A DNA stretch of 51,742 bases from Gordonia araii NBRC 100433 (GCF_000241265.1 NZ_BAEE01000028.1:1-51742), one strand, 5' to 3'. Shown: positions 9,389-18,475, counted from the first letter of the stretch. Numbers and translations: made by a program. The notes: a model not told the origin generated them from the letters alone.

Positions 9389-10175
9389 TCCTGCCAATGA
9401 TCGGTTGATCGCCCGTGATGTGACGCTCGGCTACGACGGCGGCGCCATCGTCGACGGGCTGAGCCTGACCATTCCCGACGACGAGTTCACGGTCATCATC
9501 GGCCCGAACGCGTGCGGCAAGTCGACGCTGCTCAAGTCGCTGGCCCGGGTGCTGGCGCCGCGCAGCGGCAGCGTGGTCCTGGACGGCAAGGTGATCAGCG
9601 AATACGCCCCGCGAGAGGTCGCCAAGATCCTCGGGCTGCTGCCACAGTCGTCGACGCCGCCCGAAGACATCCGCGTCGCCGAACTCGTGTCGCGCGGCCG
9701 GTTCCCGCATCAGGGCTTCCTGCGCAACTGGTCGCCTGACGACGAACGGATCGTCGCGCAGGCCCTGGCGGCGACCCGGACCACCGAGCTGGCCGACCAC
9801 CGCGTCGACCAGCTCTCCGGAGGCCAGCGCCAGCGCGTGTGGGTCGCGATGGTCCTCGCGCAGCAGACGCCGCTGATCCTGCTGGACGAGCCGACGACCT
9901 TCCTCGACATCGCGCACCAGATCGAACTGCTGGAGCTGTGCCGCGCCCTCAACCGCGAGCAGGGACGCACGGTCGTCGCCGTCCTGCACGACCTCAATCA
10001 GGCCTGCCGCTACGCCGATTTCGTGGTCGCGATGCGCGACGGGCGGATCGTCGCACAGGGCGCGCCGGCCGAGGTCGTGACCGAGGAGGTCGTCGAGGAG
10101 GTGTTCGGCCTGGCCTGCCGGATCATCGACGATCCGGAGTCCGGGACGCCGTTGGTGATCCCGCGGATGGCCTAG
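9375..10175 (+). CDS. Ferric-siderophore ABC transporter ATP-binding protein
   Basis: This 266-residue ATPase of the FepC/FecE family shows Walker A GPNACGKST, signature LSGGQRQR, Walker B LILLDEPTTFLD and the switch His in VLHDLNQA. It energises the two preceding permeases. Two starts are possible, GTG at 9375 and GTG at 9381; both overlap the end of the upstream permease gene, so coupling holds either way. It is the last gene of the siderophore uptake operon. Only about 30 bp separate it from the next gene, which has its own promoter element. Confidence 0.93.
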   Translation: MRVDSPANDRLIARDVTLGYDGGAIVDGLSLTIPDDEFTVIIGPNACGKSTLLKSLARVLAPRSGSVVLDGKVISEYAPREVAKILGLLPQSSTPPEDIRVAELVSRGRFPHQGFLRNWSPDDERIVAQALAATRTTELADHRVDQLSGGQRQRVWVAMVLAQQTPLILLDEPTTFLDIAHQIELLELCRALNREQGRTVVAVLHDLNQACRYADFVVAMRDGRIVAQGAPAEVVTEEVVEEVFGLACRIIDDPESGTPLVIPRMA

Positions 10176-10206
10176 CGTTCCGGCACGGGCCACTATCGTG
10201 GCGGAC

Positions 10207-11376
10207 ATGACTTCGGTGAGCGGCGTGGACGTCGACGGGCTGCGGGCGTTGCGGCGCGATCTGCACGCGCATCCCGAGCTGGCGTTCGACGAGCACCGGA
10301 CCGCGGGCGTGATCGCCGACCGCCTGAGGGGACTCGGCGTCGAGGTGACGACCGGAATCGGCGGGACCGGGGTCGTCGGGGTGATCGACGGGACGTCGCC
10401 CGGGCCGACCGTCGGTCTGCGCGCCGACATGGACGCCCTGCCCATCACCGAGGAACTGGAACGGCCGCACGCGTCGCAGACGCCGGGCGTCATGCACGCC
10501 TGCGGGCACGACGGTCACTGCGCGATGCTGCTCGGCGCCGCCGAGATCCTCGGCGCGGACCGGGATTTCGCGGGCCGGGTCGTGCTCGTCTTCCAGCCGG
10601 CCGAGGAGGGCGCGGCCGGCGCCCCCGCGATGCTCGCCGACGGTCTGCTCGAGCGGTTCGGGATCCAGGAGATCTACGGATTGCACAACATCCCGGGTAT
10701 CGCCGAAGGTGACTTCGCCGTGCGGCCGGGCACACAGCTGGCCTCCTTCGACGACCTCGACATCGTGCTCAGCGCCGCGGGCGGGCACGCGATGGCCCCG
10801 CACCTGACCGGCGACGTCATCGTCGCCGGCTCGGCACTGGTGACCGCGCTGCAGACGATCGTCGCCCGCCGGCTGGATCCGACGGTGCCGGCGGTCGTGT
10901 CGATCACCCAGTTCACTGCGGGGTCGACGAACAACGTGATCCCGCCCCGGGCACATCTGCGCGGGACCGCGCGCTGCCTCTCGGCGCAGGCCCGCGACGA
11001 GATCGAGCGCCTGGTCGGGGAGATCTGCGCGTCGGTGGCGACGAGTCACGGCGTCGAGGTCGAGCTGACCTACGAGCGCCGCTACCCCTGCACGGTGAAC
11101 GAACCGGCCGCAGCGGCGCGGGTGGCACGCGTCGCCGCAGGCATCGTCGGTCCGCAACGGGTCGATGCCAACTGCGCGGGGATTCTCGCCGCGGAGGACT
11201 TCGCCTTCTTCCTGCAGGAGATCCCCGGCGCGTACGCGTTCATCGGGAACGGTCCTATCACCGACGAGCGGGGACCCGTACACAACCCGGCCTACGACTT
11301 CAACGACGACATCATCGAGCCGGGAGCCCGGTTCCTGGCCGCGATCGCGCGACAGGCCCTGACCGACCTGTCCTGA
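10207..11376 (+). CDS. M20-family metal-dependent amidohydrolase (hippurate hydrolase / N-acyl-amino-acid hydrolase type)
   Basis: The protein (389 residues) belongs to the M20 aminoacylase/IAA-amino-acid hydrolase group. The first metal site is seen in MHACGHDGHCAMLLGAA, with RADMDALPI before it and PAEEGAAGAPAML after it. GLHNIPG and a late AEDFAFFLQEIPGAYAFIGNG are also family marks. Members cleave N-acyl or N-aroyl amino acids with two divalent metals in the cytosol. Next to a catechol siderophore operon it might act on DHB-amino-acid fragments, but that is speculation. I chose ATG 10207 because TATCGT at 10194-10199 lies 7 nt upstream, the leaderless spacing seen across this window; GTG 10198 overlaps that element and is less likely. 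Confidence 0.85.
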   Translation: MTSVSGVDVDGLRALRRDLHAHPELAFDEHRTAGVIADRLRGLGVEVTTGIGGTGVVGVIDGTSPGPTVGLRADMDALPITEELERPHASQTPGVMHACGHDGHCAMLLGAAEILGADRDFAGRVVLVFQPAEEGAAGAPAMLADGLLERFGIQEIYGLHNIPGIAEGDFAVRPGTQLASFDDLDIVLSAAGGHAMAPHLTGDVIVAGSALVTALQTIVARRLDPTVPAVVSITQFTAGSTNNVIPPRAHLRGTARCLSAQARDEIERLVGEICASVATSHGVEVELTYERRYPCTVNEPAAAARVARVAAGIVGPQRVDANCAGILAAEDFAFFLQEIPGAYAFIGNGPITDERGPVHNPAYDFNDDIIEPGARFLAAIARQALTDLS

Positions 11377-11414
11377 CGCCGACCGTGCCCAGTTTCCCGC
11401 CGACCGTGCCCACC

Positions 11415-11462
11415 GGTGGTCGAGTGCCGTCGAGGCGCTAGCCGAGAGGGTGTATCGAGACC
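11415..11462. repeat. REP-like palindromic repeat, copy 1
   Basis: The segment starts GGTGGTCGAGTGCCG and ends GTGTATCGAGACC. Its reverse complement matches the element at 19780-19827, with some divergence in the centre. It is flanked by direct copies of CCGACCGTGCCCA (near 11387 and 11400) and a degenerate copy near 11464. It lies in the 99-bp gap between convergent genes. Confidence 0.7.
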
Positions 11463-11475
11463 CGCCGACCGTGTC

Positions 11476-12591
11476 CTAGCGCGGCGTCAGAACGGTGAGC
11501 TGGCCGCTGATGTGTTGCGTGCCGTAGACGATGCCGGTCGCCGGATCGACGACGATGGTGTGCACCGCCTTGCCGCCCGTCGGGATCGTCTTCAGGATGG
11601 CGCCGGAGTCGGCGTTGAGCACGGTGATCGTCTTCTTCTGCAGGTTCGCCGTGTACACGAGGCGGCGCTGAGCGTCGATCGCCAGCTTGGACGGCGAGGA
11701 CTTGGTGTCGATGGTCTTGACGACGCGCAGCGACGCCGGGTCGATTATCGAGATCTTCCCGGTGTCGAAGCTGGAGGCCCAGATGCGGCCGGTGTTCGGG
11801 TCGACCTTGGGCCGCGAGTTCGACGGTGTCTTGATCTTCTTGATCACACGGTGGGTGCGCAGATCGACGACCGCGACGAAGTTGTTCGTCTTCGCCTCAT
11901 AGTCGGCGTTCCCGACGTAAAGGCGCTTGCGGCTGGTATCGATGTCGAGGAACGACGCCTTGTAGAGGTTCGGGATCTCGCCGACGAGGCGACCGGTCGA
12001 CGACTTGAAGATCCCGACCTTTCCGGTGCCGTTGAATCCGACGTAGAAGCGGTCGGTGGCGGTGTTGGCGACCGCGCCCATCGGGTGCGAGTAGGGCAGC
12101 GGGGTCAGGTTGGCGGGGGTGACCCGCTTGGCGTTCATGTTGAACACGGTGATGCCGCTGGCGTGGGCGTTGGTGACCAGGACTCGACCGCGCTTGGAGT
12201 CGATGGCGAGGCCGTCGGGCACCTGCGGCGTCGGGATCAGCTCGACCGGGCCGATCATCATCATCCCGCCCGGCTGGTTGGACAGGTCGACGCTGCGCAC
12301 GGGCCGCTTGGTCGTCGTGTCGAACACGGTGACGCGGGGCTTCACCGGATCGTTGCTCGGAATGAAGTCGCGGCCGGTGGTTCGCATGGGTGCGTTGTTG
12401 TCGGCGATGAAGAGCTGCTTGCGCCCCTGGTCGAGCGCAAGCTCGCCGCCGCTCACGACTCCGGCGGGCACCGACGAGACCTGGTAGTCGGGTACCGCGT
12501 GCGCGGTCGCGGGGACCAGTAGGGCGGACGATGCCGCGACGACGGTTGCGACGGTTCCGGTGCGGGCCAGCCAGGTACGAGCGAGATTCAT
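11476..12591 (-). CDS. Secreted YVTN-type beta-propeller protein, iron-box regulated
   Basis: The protein has 371 residues. A signal peptide with three positive charges, a hydrophobic core and AHA cleavage motif ends near residue 32. The rest is a chain of about seven blade repeats of the YVTN/NHL type (for example RLVYTANLQKKTITVLN, KLAIDAQRR and a final VVDPATGIVYGTQ). No catalytic motif is seen. Such proteins are extracellular or surface binding scaffolds, and no precise function is known to me. The TAGGCT -10 (plus-strand 12599-12604) is 7 nt from the ATG and is covered by an iron box, so expression should rise in iron limitation together with the siderophore operons. A truncated paralogue lies divergently at 12751. 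Confidence 0.8.
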   Translation of the reverse strand: MNLARTWLARTGTVATVVAASSALLVPATAHAVPDYQVSSVPAGVVSGGELALDQGRKQLFIADNNAPMRTTGRDFIPSNDPVKPRVTVFDTTTKRPVRSVDLSNQPGGMMMIGPVELIPTPQVPDGLAIDSKRGRVLVTNAHASGITVFNMNAKRVTPANLTPLPYSHPMGAVANTATDRFYVGFNGTGKVGIFKSSTGRLVGEIPNLYKASFLDIDTSRKRLYVGNADYEAKTNNFVAVVDLRTHRVIKKIKTPSNSRPKVDPNTGRIWASSFDTGKISIIDPASLRVVKTIDTKSSPSKLAIDAQRRLVYTANLQKKTITVLNADSGAILKTIPTGGKAVHTIVVDPATGIVYGTQHISGQLTVLTPR

Positions 12592-12610
12592 GAAGGCAAG
12601 CCTAACTTAG
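12592..12610. promoter_or_regulatory. DtxR/IdeR-type iron box at the beta-propeller gene promoter
   Basis: The sequence GAAGGCAAGCCTAACTTAG matches the degenerate iron-box consensus TWAGGTWAGSCTWACCTWA at about 14 of 19 positions. It abuts the ATG at 12591 and covers the leaderless -10 TAGGCT on the minus strand. Repression by iron-loaded regulator is the expected effect. Confidence 0.65.
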
Positions 12611-12698
12611 GTGGTCGACGAACATCGCCCCAGGGCTCGGTAGGCGGCGCGACGGCAGGTGTGACGTCGGCCACGCGATTTGGTCACAACCCTGTGAG

Positions 12699-12717
12699 AA
12701 AGCTTAGGCTCCCCTAA
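12699..12717. promoter_or_regulatory. Putative iron box upstream of the truncated propeller gene
   Basis: The sequence AAAGCTTAGGCTCCCCTAA matches the 19-bp iron-box consensus at 14 of 19 positions and includes a TAGGCT -10 (12704-12709) in the plus direction. It lies 34 bp before the GTG of the remnant gene at 12751. Confidence 0.6.
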
Positions 12718-12750
12718 TCAGGGATTCAGTGGCAGAAGAGAGGGGATAAC

Positions 12751-12989
12751 GTGCGGGGGCGGGAGACATTTTCGGGGCGGTCGTCGGTGCAGGGACGCGG
12801 GCGAGGGTGTGTGCGAGTGGTCGCCGCGGCGACGCTCAGCCTGTTCGTCGTCGCCTTCGCGACCGGAAACGCGTCGTCAAGATCCCCGGTGAGATTCACA
12901 CGCTGGCTGTGGATCCGCGTTCGGGCTGGCTCTACGGCACGCAGAACGGCGAGACGGAACTGATGGTGGTGCGTCCGCGGCGACGATGA
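12751..12989 (+). pseudogene. Internally deleted, frameshifted paralogue of the secreted beta-propeller protein
   Basis: A GTG at 12751 behind a good ribosome site (AGAGGGG) opens a signal-peptide-like segment (VVAAATLSLFVVAFATGNA). About 40 codons in, the coding signal moves to another frame. There KRVVKIPGEIHTLAVDP, followed by GWLYGTQNGETELMVV and a stop at 12987-12989, closely resembles the last blade of the neighbour at 11476 (VHTIVVDPATGIVYGTQ, QLTVLTP). The start and the end of a propeller gene are therefore present, and the roughly 300 codons between them are gone. I read this as a decayed divergent duplicate. It keeps its own iron box. The alternative of a genuine small secreted protein in the first frame seems less likely, because that frame turns Arg-rich. 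Confidence 0.7.
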
Positions 12990-13039
12990 GCGCCGGCGAC
13001 GGCAGGTCGACGAGAATCAGCACAACCCAACCTTGAGTG

Positions 13040-13066
13040 CTGGCACTCTCGGGTATAGAGTGCTAG
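13040..13066. promoter_or_regulatory. CIRCE operator (HrcA binding site) of groES
   Basis: CTGGCACTC, nine bases, then GAGTGCTAG forms the inverted repeat of the CIRCE consensus (TTAGCACTC-N9-GAGTGCTAA) with two mismatches in the left arm and one in the right. It lies 110 bp before groES. HrcA repression, relieved by heat shock, is expected. Confidence 0.9.
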
Positions 13067-13175
13067 TTGGCACTGTGAGAAGCCCGCGTTCACCCGCGAC
13101 GACGGGGGCTTGCACGAGCAGGGCCACAAACGTCATCGTTTTTCGTTCAGGAAATGAAAGTAGAGGACTCACATC

Positions 13176-13475
13176 GTGGCGAGTGTGAACATCAAGCCGC
13201 TTGAGGACAAGATCCTGGTCCAGGCGCTCGAGGCCGAGACCACCACCGCTTCCGGCCTGGTGATCCCGGACACGGCGAAGGAGAAGCCCCAGGAGGGCAA
13301 AGTCATCGCCGTGGGCCCCGGTCGCTGGGACGAGGACGGCGAGAAGCGGATCCCGGTGGACGTGGCCGAGGGCGACACCGTCGTCTACAGCAAGTACGGC
13401 GGCACCGAGATCAAGTACGACGGCCAGGACTACCTGATCCTGTCCGCCCGCGACGTGCTTGCCGTCATCGGCTAG
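13176..13475 (+). CDS. groES: Co-chaperonin GroES (Hsp10)
   Basis: The product is 99 residues long, the usual size. It starts [16 protein letters not shown], contains the mobile-loop region [11 protein letters not shown] and ends with [13 protein letters not shown], all diagnostic for GroES. It caps the GroEL cage as a heptamer. The GTG start follows a GAGGAC ribosome site. It is controlled by the CIRCE element upstream. A strong terminator follows directly, and whiB3 lies next on the other strand. So groES stands alone here; in mycobacteria it is followed by groEL1. Confidence 0.97.
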   Translation: MASVNIKPLEDKILVQALEAETTTASGLVIPDTAKEKPQEGKVIAVGPGRWDEDGEKRIPVDVAEGDTVVYSKYGGTEIKYDGQDYLILSARDVLAVIG

Positions 13476-13494
13476 CTCCAACCGCTCGGAACGA

Positions 13495-13527
13495 CACCGC
13501 CCCGGATCCGCTGGATCCGGGGCGGTG
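13495..13527 (+). terminator. Rho-independent terminator after groES
   Basis: A perfect 15-bp stem (CACCGCCCCGGATCC paired with GGATCCGGGGCGGTG), a 3-nt loop and a following TTCTTT tract lie 20 bp after the groES stop. It should end the groES transcript and may also protect the convergent whiB3 side. Confidence 0.88.
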
Positions 13528-13555
13528 TTCTTTGGTCTGCTTGTTTCCGGCCGAG

Positions 13556-13852
13556 TCAGCCGGCGAGGTTTCCGCGCCGACCGCGGTTCTTCAGGATCAT
13601 GGCGCGTTCGGACTCGCCGAGTCCGCCCCAGATCCCGTAGGGCTCGCCGACGCGCAGCGCGTGCTCGCGGCACTGGACGAGTACCGGGCAGTCCTGGCAC
13701 AACTCTTTCGCGCGGCGCTCGCGCCGCACGCGCGCGTGGCCGCGTTCGCCGTCGGGATGGAAGAAGACCGAGGAGGCCTCTCCTCGGCATGTGCCGAGGC
13801 GTTGCCAATCCCAGATATCGGCATTGGGACCGGGCAGCTGGGGAATCGACAT
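13556..13852 (-). CDS. whiB3: WhiB-family iron-sulfur transcription regulator, WhiB3 type
   Basis: The 98-residue protein carries the four cluster-binding cysteines C22, C52, C55 and C61 (C-x29-C-x2-C-x5-C), the turn motif GIWGG and a basic C terminus (KNRGRRG). The N terminus LPGPNADIWDWQ with FFHPDGERG is, as I recall, very close to mycobacterial WhiB3. WhiB3 binds a [4Fe-4S] cluster, senses redox state and, with the primary sigma factor, controls lipid and redox genes. Its position beside groES and sigD matches the mycobacterial order. The ATG follows AAGGAG at a good distance. An AT-rich, non-coding stretch of about 225 bp (13853-14078) separates it from the divergent next gene and is the likely promoter region. 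Confidence 0.93.
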   Translation of the reverse strand: MSIPQLPGPNADIWDWQRLGTCRGEASSVFFHPDGERGHARVRRERRAKELCQDCPVLVQCREHALRVGEPYGIWGGLGESERAMILKNRGRRGNLAG

Positions 13853-14078
13853 GACGATCTCCTTCTGTGGTCACTGGCCCTTTCGGGCCCTGTGTCGGGC
13901 TCCCTTGTGGGGTGCTCTGCGGCCACATTAAACAAGCGCTCCAGCAAAAGTCAATTTAACGAATTCGCGATAGCGCATAGTAAAAATTGGCCCAGATTTA
14001 ACGCTTTAGTTACTGGTCAGAACTAGTTTGATCTGATACTGAAGGGCGGCCCCGGGGCCGTGAACTACCGTGTCTTCC

Positions 14079-14906
14079 ATGGCGGAGCAGGCGTGGGCGA
14101 GTGCCCGCTGGCGTGAGGCCGTCGGCCACGGTTCTCGTGGAGCGGTGGCGCGCGGGAGAGCCGTTCTCGACGAACTCGATCCGGCCCTGCGCCACTCCGG
14201 CGACGTCGATGCCCGTGCGATGCGTTCGCTGGCCTTGAGTACGCGGGCGTCGTGGCTGCGTCAGGCCGGGCGACACGACTTCGCCGCCGGGCTCGACGGC
14301 CGTGCCGCCGTCGAGGTCGCGGATCAGTTCCCCTCGCCGCGGCCGGGTTGGGCGCGCGCCGCGGTGGGCGACGCGCTCGTCGGGCTCGCCGCCGACAACC
14401 TGGGGCTCGGACGGTTCGACTCGTCGTCGCGATTGCTGATACGTGCCGGCGATGTCCTCGTGGGAAGGGGCGAGAACGAGCCGGCTTCCGAGTCGGTCGA
14501 CGACTGGCTCGTCGACGGCCGGGTGGTCCTGCGCTGGCATTGGGTCAATGCCGAGAACGCGCTGTACCGCGGTGACGCCGACACCGGCAGGCAATGGGCC
14601 GAACGTGCGGCGAACCTGGCCGCCGAATGCCCCTCGACGCATCACAAGGTCAAGACGCGGTTGATCGTCGCGGCAGCGATGGCGGCCGAGGGCGACTCCG
14701 CTGCGGCAACGGAACGGGCACGCGAGGTCGTCGAGGACGCGTCCACCGCCGGGCTCTTGCCGCTGCAATGGGCCGGCCTGCAGATGGTCGTCGCGCTCTC
14801 GCCCGCCGGTGCCGAACTCGCCCGGCTGAACGATGTGACCGCGAAGTTGCGCGAATCGGGCTTTTTCCGGGTGGGGATTTCGTGTCCCGCGGGGACCGCG
14901 GGCTAG
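14079..14906 (+). CDS. Conserved actinobacterial protein of the Rv3415c type, function unknown
   Basis: The product has 275 residues, is rich in Ala, Arg and Glu, and looks all-helical, with repeat-like helical pairs (for example ARAMRSLALSTRASWLRQAG and RTADTGRQWAERAANLAAE-like segments). That suggests a TPR-like fold. No catalytic motif or membrane segment is visible. It lies between whiB3 and sigD, as Rv3415c does in M. tuberculosis. ATG 14079 is chosen because TACCGT (14066-14071) ends 7 nt upstream, a leaderless arrangement; GTG 14070 overlaps the -10. Confidence 0.75.
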   Translation: MAEQAWASARWREAVGHGSRGAVARGRAVLDELDPALRHSGDVDARAMRSLALSTRASWLRQAGRHDFAAGLDGRAAVEVADQFPSPRPGWARAAVGDALVGLAADNLGLGRFDSSSRLLIRAGDVLVGRGENEPASESVDDWLVDGRVVLRWHWVNAENALYRGDADTGRQWAERAANLAAECPSTHHKVKTRLIVAAAMAAEGDSAAATERAREVVEDASTAGLLPLQWAGLQMVVALSPAGAELARLNDVTAKLRESGFFRVGISCPAGTAG

Positions 14907-14916
14907 GCTGGCTCAG

Positions 14917-14958
14917 ATGTGCGCCCGGACCCGTCTACAGCTCGCGCACAGGTTGTAA
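14917..14958 (+). CDS. Possible 13-codon leaderless upstream ORF before sigD
   Basis: ATG 14917 begins MCARTRLQLAHRL and stops at TAA 14956-14958, 20 nt before the sigD ATG. A TAGGCT -10 (14904-14909) ends 7 nt before the ATG, the same spacing as the leaderless genes around it. The -10 overlaps the stop codon of the preceding gene. If translated, it could couple ribosome behaviour to sigD expression. The evidence is only the promoter spacing and an intact frame. Confidence 0.35.
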   Translation: MCARTRLQLAHRL

Positions 14959-14978
14959 CACGGAAACCGCAGCGGACG

Positions 14979-15566
14979 ATGAAACTCACAGGTGATGCGC
15001 TTAACGAGGCCGTCCTGGCAGCAGCCGGGGGGGATCGCCGAGCGCTAGCCGCCGTCCTCGAAAGTGTGCAGGAACCGCTGCTGCGCTACTGCCGTGGGCG
15101 GATCGGAGTCGGAGAGCGACATTTGTTCTCCGCCGACGACATCGCGCAGGAGGCGTTGATGGCGGTGATGACGGCACTGCCCAGGTACAGGGACGAAGGG
15201 CGCCCCTTCCTGGCGTTCGCCTACGGAATCGCTTCACACAAGGTCGCCGACGCGATGCGGATGGTCAGCCGGTCCAAAGCCGACCCGACCGACGAAATGC
15301 CCGAGCGGGTCAACTTCCTCGACAGTCCGGAGCAGCTAGCTCTCGACGCCGAGGGGAATCGTCGGATGACGGCATTGCTGGCGACCCTGCCGGACAAGCA
15401 GCGCGAGATTCTAGTACTGCGCCTGGTCGTCGGATTGACTGCCGAAGAGACCGCGGACGCGGTGGGCTCGACGCCCGGTGCCGTCCGCGTCGCTCAGCAC
15501 CGTGCGCTGACGAAACTGCGCGGCGAACTGCAGGACCAACGAGACGAGAAAGGGCAACGCCGATGA
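14979..15566 (+). CDS. sigD: RNA polymerase sigma factor SigD (ECF family)
   Basis: The product is a 195-residue ECF sigma factor. Region 2 is seen in LFSADDIAQEALMAVMTALPRY and FLAFAYGIASHKVADAMR, and region 4 in LPDKQREILVLRLVVGLTAEETAD with VGSTPGAVRVAQHRALTKL. It directs RNA polymerase to stress or starvation promoters; the mycobacterial SigD regulon is linked to the stringent response. The anti-sigma gene rsdA follows with a 4-nt overlap, which fits a sigma/anti-sigma pair. ATG 14979 is preferred. An in-frame GTG at 14919 would add 20 residues but collides with the small upstream ORF. Confidence 0.93.
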   Translation: MKLTGDALNEAVLAAAGGDRRALAAVLESVQEPLLRYCRGRIGVGERHLFSADDIAQEALMAVMTALPRYRDEGRPFLAFAYGIASHKVADAMRMVSRSKADPTDEMPERVNFLDSPEQLALDAEGNRRMTALLATLPDKQREILVLRLVVGLTAEETADAVGSTPGAVRVAQHRALTKLRGELQDQRDEKGQRR

Positions 15567-16399
15567 GCGATCTGATGCCCACCGAGGGTGGCGACGTCGC
15601 CGATCTCGACGTCGCCGACATCACTCGCGACGACGAGATGGTCGAAGCGCTCAGTCTCGGCCTGCCGGTCGTCGCCGATACCTCCGTCGACTTCGAACTC
15701 GCCGAGCTGCTGGTGGGATGGCGCACCACGGTGCACCGGGCCCCGGCCCCCGAGCCGATCACCGTCGACGATGTGGAAACGGCTATCGCCGCGCGCTCCA
15801 CGAAGACCTCTCGTCGCGCCGTTCGGCACCTGAGGCTCGTCGCCGGGGCAGCCGCCGTCATCGGTGTCGCCCTCGGTGGACTGACGATGCTGTCCAAGGG
15901 GGCCACCCCCGAGGATCCGCTGTGGGCGATCAAGAAGGTCGTCTACTCCTCGCAAGCCGTGCAGACGCAGGCTTCCTACGATGCGCGCAACAACCTCGAG
16001 GAGGCGGAGAAGCTGCTCGCGGCCGGCAAGCCCGAACAGGCTCAGCAGTATCTGCACCGCGCACAGGCCAACATGGCTCCGGTGCAGAACAAGGAAGCGC
16101 GCGCGCAGATGGACGAGTGGATCGGACGCCTCGCGACGTCGGTGGAAGCGTCCATCAAGGCCGCGACTCCGCCCGCGCCGCCGAAGAAGACCGCGGCCAA
16201 GCCGAAGCCGCCCGCGCCCACGGTGACCGACGAGATGCCGACCTACACCCAGCAGGCCCCGCCGCAGCAGACTCAGCCGCCGCAGCAACAGGCTCCGCCG
16301 CAACAACAACAGCGACCCGAGCCCACTCAACCGCAGCAGCGCCCGGGCAACCCCGGATGGCGACCGCCTCGGCCGCCGATCACGATCCTGCCGAACTGA
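15563..16399 (+). CDS. rsdA: Anti-sigma-D factor RsdA (single-pass membrane protein)
   Basis: The protein (278 residues) has an N-terminal sigma-binding part with acidic repeats (DVADLDVADITRDDEMVEAL), a basic stretch (STKTSRRAVRHLR), one membrane segment at about residues 90-110 (VAGAAAVIGVALGGLTML), and an outer part. The outer part holds a helical region with GATPEDPLWAIKKVVYS and LEEAEKLLAAGKPEQAQQYL, and ends in a Pro/Gln-rich tail (about residues 200-278). It should sequester SigD at the membrane until processed. Its start (ATGA) overlaps the sigD stop. The gene sits where Rv3413c sits in M. tuberculosis. Confidence 0.9.
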   Translation: MSDLMPTEGGDVADLDVADITRDDEMVEALSLGLPVVADTSVDFELAELLVGWRTTVHRAPAPEPITVDDVETAIAARSTKTSRRAVRHLRLVAGAAAVIGVALGGLTMLSKGATPEDPLWAIKKVVYSSQAVQTQASYDARNNLEEAEKLLAAGKPEQAQQYLHRAQANMAPVQNKEARAQMDEWIGRLATSVEASIKAATPPAPPKKTAAKPKPPAPTVTDEMPTYTQQAPPQQTQPPQQQAPPQQQQRPEPTQPQQRPGNPGWRPPRPPITILPN

Positions 16400-16424
16400 T
16401 CTTTATCCGGCTGATCGGCGAGAC

Positions 16425-16817
16425 TCAGCGACGCCCGCGTCCGCGGTGTGCCTGGCCGTCGGCATAGCCGCGGCAGTAGTCCCAGGTGACGTAATCCTCG
16501 GGACGAGGGTCCAGCGCCGGTTCATGCGGGCGGACGGTGCCGTCGGCGAGCAGCTGCTGCAGGTTGGCGCGCAGCATGTCCCAGTCGTGGTAGTGATCTT
16601 CGTTGCAGTCGTCGCACATGACGACGAGACCGCGCACTCCCTGCGGCGCCAGCAAGGATTCGTAGACGGCGAGGTCGGCCAGATCTTCCTCGACAGCGAG
16701 CCGCTCCGCGAGGTCCAGCGGAATGCCGGGCTCGACAGAGTCGAGCGCCCCGGCGGGGTCGCTCGGGTCGTCGGCGAAGGGGTCCGGCGGCAGGCCGGGC
16801 GGATACTGGTTGGCCAC
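16425..16817 (-). CDS. Small conserved actinobacterial protein (Rv3412-like, DUF5319)
   Basis: The 130-residue soluble protein starts VANQYPPGLPPDPFADDP and has a central VVMCDDCNEDHYHDWDMLRANL, with a Cys-x2-Cys pair beside His and Asp residues that could bind a metal. The C terminus is polar and ends in RGRGRR. Function is unknown. It matches the position of Rv3412, between rsdA and guaB2. The GTG at 16817 is chosen since TACGGT (minus strand, 16824-16829) ends 6 nt upstream; longer in-frame starts would run through this promoter. It converges on rsdA and diverges from guaB. Confidence 0.82.
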   Translation of the reverse strand: MANQYPPGLPPDPFADDPSDPAGALDSVEPGIPLDLAERLAVEEDLADLAVYESLLAPQGVRGLVVMCDDCNEDHYHDWDMLRANLQQLLADGTVRPHEPALDPRPEDYVTWDYCRGYADGQAHRGRGRR

Positions 16818-16830
16818 GCCTATACCGTAG

Positions 16831-18444
<1,614 letters not shown>

Positions 18445-18475
18445 CGGTGCTTGGCGCCGGGAGCGATAGCGAGCT

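Noticed and set aside
10198..10206. GTG 10198 as start of the M20 amidohydrolase
   Set aside because: It overlaps the TATCGT -10. ATG 10207 has the leaderless spacing seen in neighbouring genes and keeps the whole domain.
12751..12963. Small secreted protein of 70 residues in the first frame
   Set aside because: After the hydrophobic start the frame becomes Arg/Trp-rich, while the other frame matches the last blade of the neighbouring propeller. Decay of a paralogue explains both.
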